NCBI GenBank assembly: GCA_029204225.1
Contig: CM055092.1
Span: 42,813,863 to 42,877,862 of the forward strand
Reading direction: 5' to 3'
Source: Diphasiastrum complanatum
Lineage: Eukaryota > Streptophyta > Lycopodiopsida > Lycopodiales > Lycopodiaceae
DNA length: 64,000 nucleotides
Numbering within the stretch: position 1 is the first letter of the stretch; every line of letters begins with the position of its first letter. A program made the position numbers and the translations under genes. The notes under the pieces were generated by a model. That model was not told where the DNA came from and ran no database searches. It saw only the letters and a program-made list of their open reading frames with translations. Shown here in pieces: positions 36,087-47,101 of the stretch.

Positions 36087-37852
36087 ATGTCTTCCACATG
36101 TACGTCTCAGTCGTCGCGTTACACTATCCATCGTGATGTCTCTTCTGCAACGGATATCATGGTCCTTCCTAGCAGAAGCATGGTCACTCAGTGGATGACC
36201 CTTGCGGAGCCTTTGCTTACTGCAATGGGTATTTATGAGAGAGTCTTCTCGGGGAGAATCAATATGGATTTTATTACTCTTGCCTTCAGTGTTCTGCTGC
36301 AATCACCTCCATGACAGTAGATTCTTGTGATGCTCTCGGTTTAGTCTCACGTCTTGCACAAGTGATCCAGTCTATGCTGGATAAGAAAAAAGAAATGGAG
36401 CAGCGTATCTCAGATATGGGATCTGAGAATACTCTCATTAGCCAAAAAGTGAATTAGCTGGACAAAGAATTGAAGATCGCCAAGCAGCATGAAGCCAATT
36501 CTAAAGCTGAGAAGAAGAAGACACAACAATTGGCTGATCGTCTAGAGGATTCTGTCAGTTCCCTGCAGAATGCCCTCACAACTGCCCAAGACCAAGTGGA
36601 CAGGGTCGTGCATGATGCAAAGCAACAAGTGCAGCTGCTCCAGGGTCAACTGTAGATGGCTGAACAAGATCGCACATGTCTCCAAGGTGAATTGGATATG
36701 ACCACCCTTGAGCGTGATGCGTATCTACAGACACAAATACCTGATCATCCGGTAACTCCGACGAAAATCGCGTATTTGTTTAAAAAGATTGAAACTTATA
36801 AAGTGACCCTTCAAGGATTCCAAGGCCGCTTTGACAGATTCAAGGGTACAGCTTCAACTGAGTTGGCAAAGGCCAAAACAACCATCAACAAATATAAAAA
36901 GACTACCGCTCAGGTGTTGGAAGCCGAACTTCAAATTTCAGTTCCGATCATGTCGCAGTTCTCCCCTCCGCACCAAGCTGAGGCAACAGTGGATACATGA
37001 TTGGATTTAGGCATGGAACATGGTGGAGCCCCCGAAGTCCAAGAAGAACATCTTCCACAAGCAATGCAAGTAGGTCCATCTTCATCAAGGACCACACTAT
37101 TGTTCAAAAGAACAATCAACGTTGAGGACTAGATCCAGAGCCTTTTAGCACAACATCCTCATGAGTCTTCACGTGGTGGTTGGATCCTCAAGTTTAAGAC
37201 CTCTGAAATAGAGGTCGGCAAAGATTTGGATAAAATACCTGCATTGGGAGAGCAGCCGGCTTGGAAAGTTACAATTTTTGAGAAAACTCCGGAATCCATT
37301 AGGAGTTATGTGGCCAGCCCTCGCCAATTGCGCATAGATCCATATTATGTACCAATGCCGTGCAAAAATAAGTGGAAGGATTTGGGATTGGCCATGGACA
37401 AAATTACTATCCATACGACGAACTGGCCAACCATCCACCAACCTTATAGAAGGAAAATTTTAGTGGATTTCCGCCGGGCACTACAAGCATACCAGCGGGA
37501 GTCTACACACTCTCCTGATTCTACAATGAGGCAATCAACGCTGTTTGCAAAAGATTTGACTCTATTGGCATCCATGGCAACGTGATGGGATGATTGTCTT
37601 CCTCCTTTGGCATTCGATCCGAATAAGCCAATGACATCAGAGAGCATTAAGGATTAGCTGCCGATGGCCAGATTGTATTTTCGTGCAACAATGATGGGAG
37701 GCTCTTGGGAATCTCGATCCACAGCCTGGACAACTTCAAAGTGGATCGTCGGGCACAATTTAGATTTCAACACTGCCCGACTCGATTTCATGGAGAAGGT
37801 GCAGTATCATTTAATAAAGATTTGACGTGAAGCAAATAAAAGCCCACAATAA
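36087..37852 (+). pseudogene. aORF of element C
   Basis: About 590 codons. The N-terminal part (36087-36310) differs from A and B and is shifted in frame. Then TVDSCDALGLVSRLAQVIQ near 36315, a coiled coil with LKIAKQHEAN near 36470, PDHPVTPTKIAYLFKKIETY near 36745, and the C-terminal domain (37160-37852): GGWILKFKTSEIEVG, SYVASPRQLRIDPYYVP, CLPPLAFDPNKP and ARLYFRATM. Extremely similar to B, more distant from A. The frame from 36311 to 37852 is interrupted only by stops (TAG/TGA), most of which fit CAG to TAG or CGA to TGA; B has Gln at two of these sites. It ends 40 bp before the polypurine tract. Confidence 0.8.
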
Positions 37853-37890
37853 CTACATCTCGCAGGTGTCGTGGGACTGCCACCAGTTTT

Positions 37891-38400
37891 GGTAGGGGAT
37901 ACTGTTGGAGGGTTTTCGGATCCCAAGACAACCCTAACCCTAGTTAATAAGTGAGAGGTATTTGGCACCCTGCGTGTGTAAGTCCAACCCGATGATTACA
38001 TAGAAATTTGATTAATTAGCAAGTCAATAAAAGGACTTTAGGACTTTTTGCGAAACTTTTAATGTCGTAGGGCCTAAATGTCAAGTTAGTGAATAAAATT
38101 GAATTTCCCTCTAATTTTGGATGGTTCCCACTCTTTTTTAAATTTGAATAGTTAGGGAGGCAGAAATGGACCAATAGGATTCAAAGGCCAGGGTCCTCCT
38201 CTCTACCATAAGAAGGGACCAACTCGAGTTTCCTACACATGTACGTATCTTTATTTCAATAAAGTAGATTGGTTTTCTTGTGAAATGGATTTATGAATGT
38301 CCTTGCTCTCTATCACTTTTCCTCCATCTTTCATGCTTTCTTTGGATTTATCATTTGTTGAATCTGATTGTTTTTGGAATTATATGTTCTTATGCTTTTT
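37891..38400 (+). repeat. polypurine tract and 3' LTR of element C
   Basis: GGTAGGGGATAC (37891-37902) precedes TGTTGGAG at 37903. The LTR aligns with that of element B to about 38340 (TTTCATGCTT) and then diverges; its outer end is unclear. Confidence 0.75.
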
Positions 38401-38648
38401 ATGAGAGGAGAGGCCCTAAGTCAAGTTGCCAATAAAAAGCTAAAAGGGCCTAAATTAAAACTCACATGATACATGTGAGTTCCCTTTGTGCTTTCTTAGC
38501 ATCATTAAATTTAGTTTGTGTTAACTTGTTTCAATGAAGTGGCCAATCAGAGTGAAGGAGGCTCGTCTTTCAAATCTATAAAAAGGAGCCATTTTCTTTG
38601 TATTGTATCTTCATATCTCTTCTAATAAACCTATGTTGATTTCACTAC
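38401..38648 (+). promoter_or_regulatory. LTR-like segment with TATA box, origin unclear
   Basis: AGGCCCTAAGTCAAGTT...GGGCCTAAATTAAAACTC, then TATAAAAAGGAGCC near 38578 and AATAAACC near 38625. The layout (GGGCCTAAAT, GGCCA, short mRNA leader) resembles the middle of the C LTR but is clearly diverged. Possibly an older LTR remnant. No ORF. Confidence 0.4.
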
Positions 38649-38650
38649 CC

Positions 38651-38683
38651 CCCACCTCCCCCCCCCCCACCCCCCCCCCCCCC

Positions 38684-38747
<64 letters not shown>
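38651..38747 (+). repeat. poly-C / (CT)n low-complexity tract
   Basis: C-rich run with scattered A and T followed by about 50 nt of pure TC dinucleotide, ending just before the copia D insertion site. Confidence 0.95.
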
Positions 38748-38748
<1 letters not shown>

Positions 38749-38782
38749 GGATGCTCCTTCGTTCAATTTCACCCTACTTCAC

Positions 38783-39464
38783 TGTTAAAAATTCACAATT
38801 CTAGCCTGACTAGTTTTGGTCATATGACTTGTAAATAGTTAGATGGTCATGATGTGGCTTGTCACACGTGCCAAATAGCATAGGATTCCATTCATAAGGA
38901 TGTTCTCAAGTAGACCTAAGTGTTAGAACCTTTGGAATGAGTCCAAATTATGCTTAGATACAAGGGAGAAAAAATAGGAGCTATTTTTGGTAATTTTTGC
39001 ATTGTTGAGGGATCTCCAAGATTCCAACCCTAACTTGGTAGGGTTGAAAGATCCACCAAAATTAGCATTAGGGATAGGTTTAGGGCTACTCATACCTGCC
39101 CAAAACCGTGATGGATCATGTATATATAGGTGATGATATCTCACCAAAATCAATCAAGCAATTTCATGATTTTTCTCTCATAATGGTGCAATTGCTCTCT
39201 ATGTTCATAATTGTTTGAATACTTGTGATTACTAATGATTATAGGATTGAATGTAGGTCTGGTGTACAGTACTCAGACTGTGGGAGGCCGTACTTTCACA
39301 CGTGTGAAGCCTTCTTCAAGGATTTGGGCCATTTAGTGAGGTTCAAGCATAGATTTTTGATGGATTTTGATGGTTCAACTTGTGCTAATCTTATGAAATC
39401 ATAATCTATTGTTTCCCTCATCATTTCAAGTGTTTTAGGATCCTTATTTGCTGTAATTTTTACA
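38783..39464 (+). repeat. 5' LTR of copia element D
   Basis: 682 bp. Contains TATATATAGG at 39120-39129 as a probable promoter TATA box. Differs from the 3' LTR at seven scattered positions, all substitutions. Confidence 0.96.
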
Positions 39465-39477
39465 TGGTATCAGAGCC
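39465..39477 (+). other. primer-binding site of element D
   Basis: TGGTATCAGAGCC directly follows the 5' LTR. It is the standard copia PBS complementary to the 3' end of initiator tRNA-Met. An untranslated leader of about 800 nt (39478-40275) with no recognised feature separates it from gag. Confidence 0.95.
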
Positions 39478-40275
39478 TAAAGGCTGAAATGAGCTAAATC
39501 CTTGGTTTGCATTCAATTTGATCACAATTTTTGATCTAAATCTTGTGTAGATTGGATCTTAGCATCTAGTATTGATTCTAGAACTCAAAGTGAGTCAAAT
39601 ACATTGGAGATTGGTGTTGTGTGACTTCATTTGCAGGTGTTTAGGTGTCTAAAACCAGAGGCAAAGTTGAATTCAATTCACATTACCAAGATAGCAAGTT
39701 TTGCTTGCTCCAAGCATTGATTTCTAAGCGAGTTTTGGAGGTGATTTCATAGAGAAGGCTTTCTAGCATTCAAGGAGAGGGAAGATCAGAGTTTTGGGGA
39801 CTCTTCAAGGCTGTTCTAAGGTGTAGTAGGCACCTCCTAAAGTGATTTAGGTTCAGTCCAACCATTGCTTGACTTATGCACCAAATTAGATCAATTTTTC
39901 ATCAATTTTGATCATTTTTTGCTTGTGATTGGATAGTAGATTGTGTTGCATCCTCATTAAGTTCCATTTAGATCTTTTACAAGTGATTTTGGAAGTATAT
40001 TAGGTTGCTGAAATTCACTCTTGATCAGATCATTTGGAAGCTTTAATGTTCTTTATAGAAAGAGGGGCAATTCTACTAGTATTGTCTACTTCAATCAAGC
40101 AAGTGCATTGTTTCTAGTATTCTATGATTTGATTTTGTTAGAGATCATTCTTAGATCTTTATAGGAAGTCTATTACTGATCTTTTCAGGTCCCTAAGAAG
40201 TGGGATAAGGTAGACCTTCAATCAAATCAATAGAAGTAACCTTCATTTGTGTCAAGTCCTTGATTAGGAGACTAG

Positions 40276-43200
40276 ATGGCATCTATAAATGCATATCTTT
40301 TGGATACTAATGAAAGGCTCAACAAAACTAACTATTCCATATGGAAAGTTAGAATGGAATATATCATGATCATGCAAGATCTGATGGAAATTGTAAATGG
40401 TAAGGAGGGTGAACCTATTCATCCTCAAGAAAAAGCCAAATACATCAAGAGGTGCAATGTTGCACTACATTGCATAAAAATGAATGTTGCAAATGAACTC
40501 TTAAGAGAGGTAGGAGATTGCACTTCAGCTCAAGATGCTTGGGAGACTTTGCAAAAGGTCTATGAATCCAAGAACCAAACTAGAATGTTAGCTTTGAAGA
40601 ATCAAATCTATAGAGCTATCAAAAGAAAGGAGAGAGTGCACATACTTTTGTCCTAAGAGTAAAAGAATTGAACAAAGAGCTAGCCTTTATAGGTGAACCT
40701 ATCAAGGATGAAGAGCTTGTTCAACTCATATTGAATGGACTAAGCTTTGAATTTGACAATTTGGTTCAGGGATATGCAATTATGGGTAAGCTACCCATAC
40801 TTGAAGAACTTCAAGGCACGCTCATGGCCGAGGAATCAAGAAGGAGCCAAATGCAAGAGAGGATGGATAGGCTTTCCATCCAAGGTGGAGATGACCAAGC
40901 TCTCTTCACCAAAGGCAAAGACAAGTCCAAAGGCAAAGGATCAACATTCAAGAAGTCTACAAAGCTTGAGGATCAAGAAGGACCCCCAAAGGCATCTCCA
41001 TCAACCACCAAAGTCAAGAAGGACAAATCAAAGGTGAAGTGCTACTATTGTAGCAAGATGGGGCATTATGCCTCGGAATGCTTCAAGAGGAAGCAAGATC
41101 AAAGCCAAGCCAACATGAGCAAAGAGGAGGAGGAGGAGAGTTCACATGAGGACTCTCTCATGATGTCCATATTTTCTTCAACAAACTTCAAAGGAGAAGA
41201 TCCTTGGTGGATTGACTCGGGTGCTAGTTCACACATGACTAGTAAAAGGGAGTTTTTCTCTTCTCTCTTATCTTATGATGGACCTATAAAGTCTATCTAT
41301 ACAGCAAATGATGAAGCTTGTAAGATTGAAGGAGTTGGTAGCATTCCCCTTTGCTTAGGATCTTCCAAAAAGATCAACATAGAAGGTGTTTTGTACATTC
41401 CTACAGTAACAAAGAATCTACTAAGTGTTGGCCAAATGGTAGACAATGGTTTCAATGTTGACTTTGCTTCAAATGAATGTTTCATCAAGAAGAAGGGTAA
41501 GATAGTGGCTAAGGGCACTAGACTTGGCAAACTTTATAAGCTGGATGCATTTGTGGATACTAATGTTGTCATGTTGGCCGAGAAGAGCAAGATATCTACC
41601 TTTACTTTATGGCACAAAAGACTTGGACATGTCAACTCGGGTTCCATGGAGGCTATGATCAAGGAGGAGTATGCTTTAGGCCTACCAAGGTCTATTGGGA
41701 AGGAAGACAAGGTTTGTGAAGCTTGTGCCTTATCCAAGGCACATAAGAAGGTGTTTCCTAACTCCATCACAAAGTCATCTCATCCTCTTGAACTCATACA
41801 CTCGGATGTGCACATTGCTAGCACCAAATCTAATGGAGGTTCATCCATGTTTTTAACCTTCATTGATGACTACTCAAGATATTGTTGGGTGTTCTTACTT
41901 TCCTTCAAGTCTCAAGTATTTGATACTTTTGTAAAGTTCAAGTTGTTTGTGGAAAAGCATCATAATCATAGCATCAAGATTCTTAGAAGTGACAATGGTG
42001 GAGAATTCATCTCCAATGAGTTCAAGGCCTTTTGTGAGGAGGAAGGGATCAAGAAAGAGACTTCTTGTCCTTACACTCCTCAACAAAATGGAGTTGCTGA
42101 AAGAAGGAATAGAACATTATGTGAATGTTCTAAGGCTTTAAGATTAGATGCTTGTTTGCCCAAATCCTTTTGGGGTGAGTCTCTTGTATGTGCAAACTAC
42201 TTGATGAATAGGGTGTCTTGCAAAGCAATTGAAGGCAAAACTCCTTATGAGATGTTGTATGGAAAGAAACCCAATCTTAATCACTTGAAAGTTTTTGGGT
42301 GTATATGTTATGTGCATGTGCCATTGGAAACAAGAACCAAGGAGGATCCATCTTCCACAAGAGGGATCATGCTTGGATATGCAAGCTCAAGCAAGGGCTA
42401 CAAACTCTATCTCCCATCCTTGAACAAATTTGTTGTTTCAAGGGATGTCATCTTTGATGAACATCATATGCATATGCTTGAAGAAGGCTCAAGTGCTCCA
42501 ACAATCAAGAAGAAGATGGCTGAGGAGCAAGATCTTGGTTTTGAGGAGGAGCTCATGGAGGAGCAAGCACCAAACCCACCTATCACACCAAGGAGATCTT
42601 CAAGGACAAAAGTGGAGCCATCAAGGCTCACATATCAAGGCAAAGGACAGCAAGTTGAGGGTATCTCATCCACTTCTTATGCTTTATCTAGTTTTGAAGA
42701 ACCGTCTAATGTTGAAGATGCATTGAACTCCAAAGAATGGTATAAAGCTATGTTGGATGAGTATGATGCCTTGATTGAGAATGAAACTTGGTTGCTTGTT
42801 GAGAGACCTCAAAGGAATGTAATAGGATGCAAGTGGATCTTCAAGCTTAAGTTGAATGCAAATGGGAGTGTTAACAAACATAAAGCAAGACTAGTTGCAA
42901 AAGGTTATGCTCAAGAGAGAGGGATAGACTATGAGGAAACTTTTGCACCCGTGGCCAAGATGGTCACAATAAGACTAATCATTGCACTTGCATCACATTT
43001 TGGATGGATTCTATGTCAAATGGATGTCTCTAATGCTTTCTTGAATGGTTTTTTGGAAGAGGATATCTATATGGAGCAGCCACAAGGGTTCATCAAGCAT
43101 GGAATGGAGAACAAAGTATGCCATCTCCAAAGAAGCATCTATGGCTTGAAGCAAGCCTCGAGATCTTGGAATTCAAGACTACATTGCTATCTTATTTCAC

Positions 43201-44243
43201 TTTCTTTTGTTCAAAGTGAATATGATCCCACTCTTTACATTAAGTTTGATGATGTTGGTATTGTACTTTTACTCATTCATGTAGATGACATCATCATTAG
43301 TGGAAATAGTGTTGATGGTATTGAAAAAATCAAGATAGATCTATCCTTAGAGTTCAAGATGGTAGATCTAGGGTGTCTTCACTTCATCTTAGGCATAGAA
43401 GTACTTAGAGGGTCTGATTTTATCTTTATAAGTCAAGTAAACTATGCTCAAAGTATTTTGAAGAAATTTAAGATGGAAGTATGCAAAAGTGTTGACACAC
43501 CAATGGAGCAAGATGTAAAAGTGCCAAATGAAGATGATGAAAGATCCTTCATGGACATCACTTTGTTTAGGCAACTTATAGGTTCCTTAATGTGGATCAC
43601 TATAACTAGACCAGATCTTAGCTTTAGTGTATGTAGGTTGAGCCAATCCATGCAAAAGCCATTGAATATCCATTGGAAAAAGGCTAAGAGGATTCTAAGA
43701 TACATCTCGGGTACATTGGATTTTGGGATTCTATATAGAGGAGATGTGATTAACCTTCATGCATTTAGTGATTCAGATTTTGCAGGGGACAAGAGGGATA
43801 GGAAATCAACAAGTGCCTATTCAACTTTCATAGGAGAAGGTGTGGTTTCATGGCTTTCAAAAAAGCAAGAAACTATATCTCTATCTTCAACCGAGGCCGA
43901 GTACAAAGCTTTGACAACCACTACAAAGGAGGTACTTTGGATCAAGAGATTATTGGTGGAACTAAAGATCATGGATTCAGAGGAGGCACCAATCATCTAC
44001 AATGACAATATATCAGCCCAACACCTTGCATCTAACCCAATCTTCCATGCAAGATCTAAGCACATTGAGATATGCCATCACTTTGTGAGAGAAATGGTGC
44101 AAGCCAAGGAGATTGCTTTGGAGCATGTTCCAAGCAATGAATGTGTAGCTGATCTACTTACTAAACCACTTCAAAAGACACCTTTTATGAAGTTCAGATC
44201 ATCACTTGGAGTGATTAGTAAAGCAATGATTGAACCAAGCTAG
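40276..44243 (+). CDS. gag-pol polyprotein of copia element D, one frameshift
   Basis: Gag starts at ATG 40276 and runs 126 codons. A net one-base loss near 40617-40630 shifts the frame, and the rest (in frame from at least 40632, open to 44243) is uninterrupted for more than 1,190 codons. Domains in order: zinc knuckle CYYCSKMGHYASEC (41040-41081); protease DSGAS (41214); pre-integrase RLGHVNS with CEAC; integrase DDX35E with Asp at 41805, Asp at 41991 and Glu at 42099; RT (about 42800-43500) with the catalytic box HVDD (43278-43289) instead of YVDD; RNase H with DSDFAGD, STEAEYKAL and HARSKHIE; end at VADLLTKPLQK. All catalytic Asp/Glu residues are present. The single frameshift probably prevents this copy from making full Gag. 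Confidence 0.95.
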
Positions 44244-44245
44244 AT

Positions 44246-44939
44246 AGTGAGGAGGAGTGTTAAAAATTCACAATTCTAGCTTGACTAGTTTTGGTCATAT
44301 GACTTGTAAATAGTTAGATGGTCATGATGTGGCTTGTCACACGTGCCAAATAGCATAGGATTCCATTCATAAGGATGTTCTCAAGTAGACCTAAGTCTTA
44401 GAACCTTTGGAATGAGTCCAGATTATGCTTAGATACAAGGGAGAAAAAATAGGAGCTATTTTTGGTAATTTTTGCATTGTTGAGGGATCTCCAAGATTCC
44501 AACCCTAACTTGGTAGGGATGAAAGATCCACCAAAATTAGAATTAGGGATAGGTTTAGGGCTACTCATACCTGCCCAAAACCGTGATGGATCATGTATAT
44601 ATAGGTGATGATATCTCACCAAAATCAATCAAGCAATTTCATGATTTTTCTCTCATAATGGTGCAATTGCTCTCTATGTTCATAATTGTTTGAATACTTG
44701 TGATTACTAATGATTATAGGATTGAATGTAGGTCTGGTGTACAGTACTCAGACTGTGGGAGGCCGTACTTTCACACGTGTGAAGTCTTCTTCAAGGATTT
44801 GGGCCATTTAGTGAGGTTCAAGCATAGATTTTTGATGGATTTTGATGGTTCAACTTGTGCTAATCTTATGAAATCATAATCTATTGTTTTCCTCATCATT
44901 TCAAGTGTTTTAGGATCCTTATTTGCTGTAATTTTTACA
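44246..44939 (+). repeat. polypurine tract and 3' LTR of element D
   Basis: GTGAGGAGGAG precedes TGTTAAAAATTC at 44258. LTR 44258-44939 (682 bp) is followed by the TTCAC duplication. Confidence 0.96.
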
Positions 44940-44944
44940 TTCAC

Positions 44945-45251
44945 TAACAGATACATGGGCAATTACAGATGTACCGCTTCTCCAAACTTTCAAGGTCCTT
45001 GTAAACATTCCACTCTTGCACATAATAAAGCTTTACTCTTTATTAAGTGGGTTTCCCACTTAAAAATTTGAAGTAATACTCTATAAAGTTTGTTTAAAAA
45101 ATTGGAGGAAAGTTGAGTTCCTCACTCCCACTCACACCTTCTTGGTTGCTACCCAACTTGACACTATAAGTGCAGGTGTTTTCGACACTTTGTTTTCACA
45201 ACACTAGTGAAGACGTTCTCTCCTCTACTACATGCTGAAAGTGCGCCCTAC
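44945..45251. other. short spacer, nothing recognised
   Basis: Continuation of the DNA that copia D inserted into. No ORF or repeat identified. Confidence 0.5.
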
Positions 45252-46088
45252 TAGTTCACGGATTCCAACGTCTGTTGATACAGAATGACTCCAAAAATCA
45301 TCCCCGACGTCCATCCGACGTCTACATAGACGTCGGATTTCGACGTCCCAAAGACACGTCAGAATCCGACGTCTGTTAACAGAATCATACAAAAAAAGGT
45401 CCATGTCTATCCAACCTGTGTCCGACGCATTTGGATGTCGAATTGCGACGTCCCTGATTAGGTTAAAAAAAATAAAAAATGCATAAAAAAACGACGCACA
45501 CATTTTTATCGGGCTGTTCTTGGAGTAGTGGTGTTGGAAAAGCGATGCTCATGAATTGTTTTTGAAACGATATTTTTGAGTTGCATTTAACATTTGGGTC
45601 AAATAACAAGCTAAGCATAAGGTACTTTTCATTCCTAAATTACTTAATGCACATCAATTACCTTTCATTCCTATATGTTATTGCATTATTTCATGTGCAT
45701 TATGAATGACAATACTTTATTGCATTGCTTTATGCACATCATAAATTTCATTTAGATTTCTATATATGATATTGATTCTTGTTTTGAAATCTGACATTGC
45801 ACATTGTTTTAAATTCTTAGTTAGTTATTACGTCAATCCACATCTCGAAATTCGACATTGCAATTTTTCAAAAAATAATATTGCATATATAAAAGCAATG
45901 GCAATATAGCACGATCAATTGTAATAATAATATATTCATAATATCAATCAATGTATTACATAATTGGTGCTTTAATTCCGCATGAGTCAGACTAAAAACC
46001 ACATCAACTAAAACTTATAAACCTAATCTGCTTGTTGTCGTCGTGACGTTTAGTCTGCATGAACACAAGCAAACAAACTACATTAATA
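45252..46088 (+). repeat. truncated CACTA segment, direct duplicate of 46425-47162
   Basis: From ACGTCTGTTGATACAGAA to CAAACTACATTAATA it repeats 46425-47162 at roughly 90% identity in the same orientation. It includes a decayed form of the last small exon of the CACTA accessory gene (about 46021-46060). It is cut exactly where the CACTA terminus begins at 46089. Confidence 0.85.
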
Positions 46089-46424
46089 CACTACAACACC
46101 CGCCGCGATTTACGACGTGTTTTGCGATGTGAATCATGAGCTTAATATTTTTTTAATTTGTCGTGGACGTTGAAAAAACACGTCGGAATGAGATCATCAA
46201 ATCCGTTCGTAAAACACGTCGGAATACAACATCCATAACTTGCCGGAATCTCGGAGATCATGTCTCGATAGATGATGTCGAGTCCGACGTGGACATCGGA
46301 TTCCGACGTTTGACGTTGACATCGGATTTCGATGTCCCACGTGGATGTCGACATCCAATGTCCAAAGATGTCGCTTCCAATTTGACGTGGATGTTGAAAT
46401 CTGACGAAAAAATTAGATGTCGGA
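46089..46424 (+). repeat. left terminal and subterminal repeats of the CACTA element
   Basis: Terminal inverted repeat plus about ten copies of ACGTCGGA, GACGTTG, GATGTCG and related words in both orientations. Confidence 0.85.
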
Positions 46425-47101
46425 TACCGACGTTTGTTGATACAGAACACTCCCAAAAATCCTTCGACATCCATCCGATGTCTACATGAATGTTTGATTT
46501 CGACATCCCAAAAAGAGCTCGAATTCCAACGTCTATTAACAGAATTATAAAAAAAAAGGTCCGACGCATTTGGATGTCGGATTGCAACATCCCTGATAAG
46601 ATTAAAAATAAAATAAAAAATGTGTAAAAAACAATGCACATACTTTTATTGGGCTATTCTTGGAGTGGTGTTCTTGGAGAAGCGATGTTCATGAATTGTT
46701 TTTGAAACAATATTTTTGAGTTGCATTCAACATTTGGATCAAATAACAAGCTAAGCATGAGATATTTTTCATTCCTAAATAACTTAATGCACATAGATTA
46801 CTTTTCATTCCTATATTCTATATATGATATTGATTCTTATTTTGAAATCTGACATTGCACATGTTTTTGAATTCTTAGTTAGTTATTACATCAATCCACA
46901 TCTCAAAATTCGACATTGCAGTTTTTGAAAAAAGAACATTGCACATATAAAAACAATGGCAATATAGCATGATCATTTGCAATAATAATATATTCATAAT
47001 ATCAATCAATGTATTACAAAATTGGTGCTTTGATTTTGCATGAGTCTCTCTAGATCTAACATCAACTAAAACTCTCATCAACTAAAACTTATAGACCTAA
47101 T

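Larger units (their letters stand above)
33530..38400 (+). mobile_element. element C: decayed relative of A and B
   Basis: Plus-strand order: gag (33720-34740), a short RT-RNase H remnant (35040-35850), aORF (36087-37852), polypurine tract (37891-37902) and 3' LTR (37903 to about 38400). RT N-terminus and all of integrase are deleted. The left end meets the truncated copia E at about 33527 with no LTR visible. Confidence 0.8.
38783..44939 (+). mobile_element. element D: complete, young Ty1/copia retrotransposon
   Basis: 6,157 bp with all expected parts: 5' LTR, initiator-Met-type PBS, gag-pol, polypurine tract and 3' LTR. Both LTRs are 682 bp, begin TGTTAAAAATTC and end TTTTTACA. I count 7 substitutions and no indels between them (about 1%). 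A perfect 5-bp target duplication TTCAC flanks it (38778-38782 and 44940-44944). Gag-pol is open except for one frameshift in gag. Confidence 0.97.

Noticed and set aside
38603-38788. Small ORF with Pro and Leu-Ser runs
   Set aside because: Translation of the poly-C/CT tract.
39465-39477. tRNA-like sequence after the copia LTR
   Set aside because: Only 13 nt complementary to the tRNA 3' end; it is a primer-binding site, not a tRNA gene. The same applies at 1955 and 54231.
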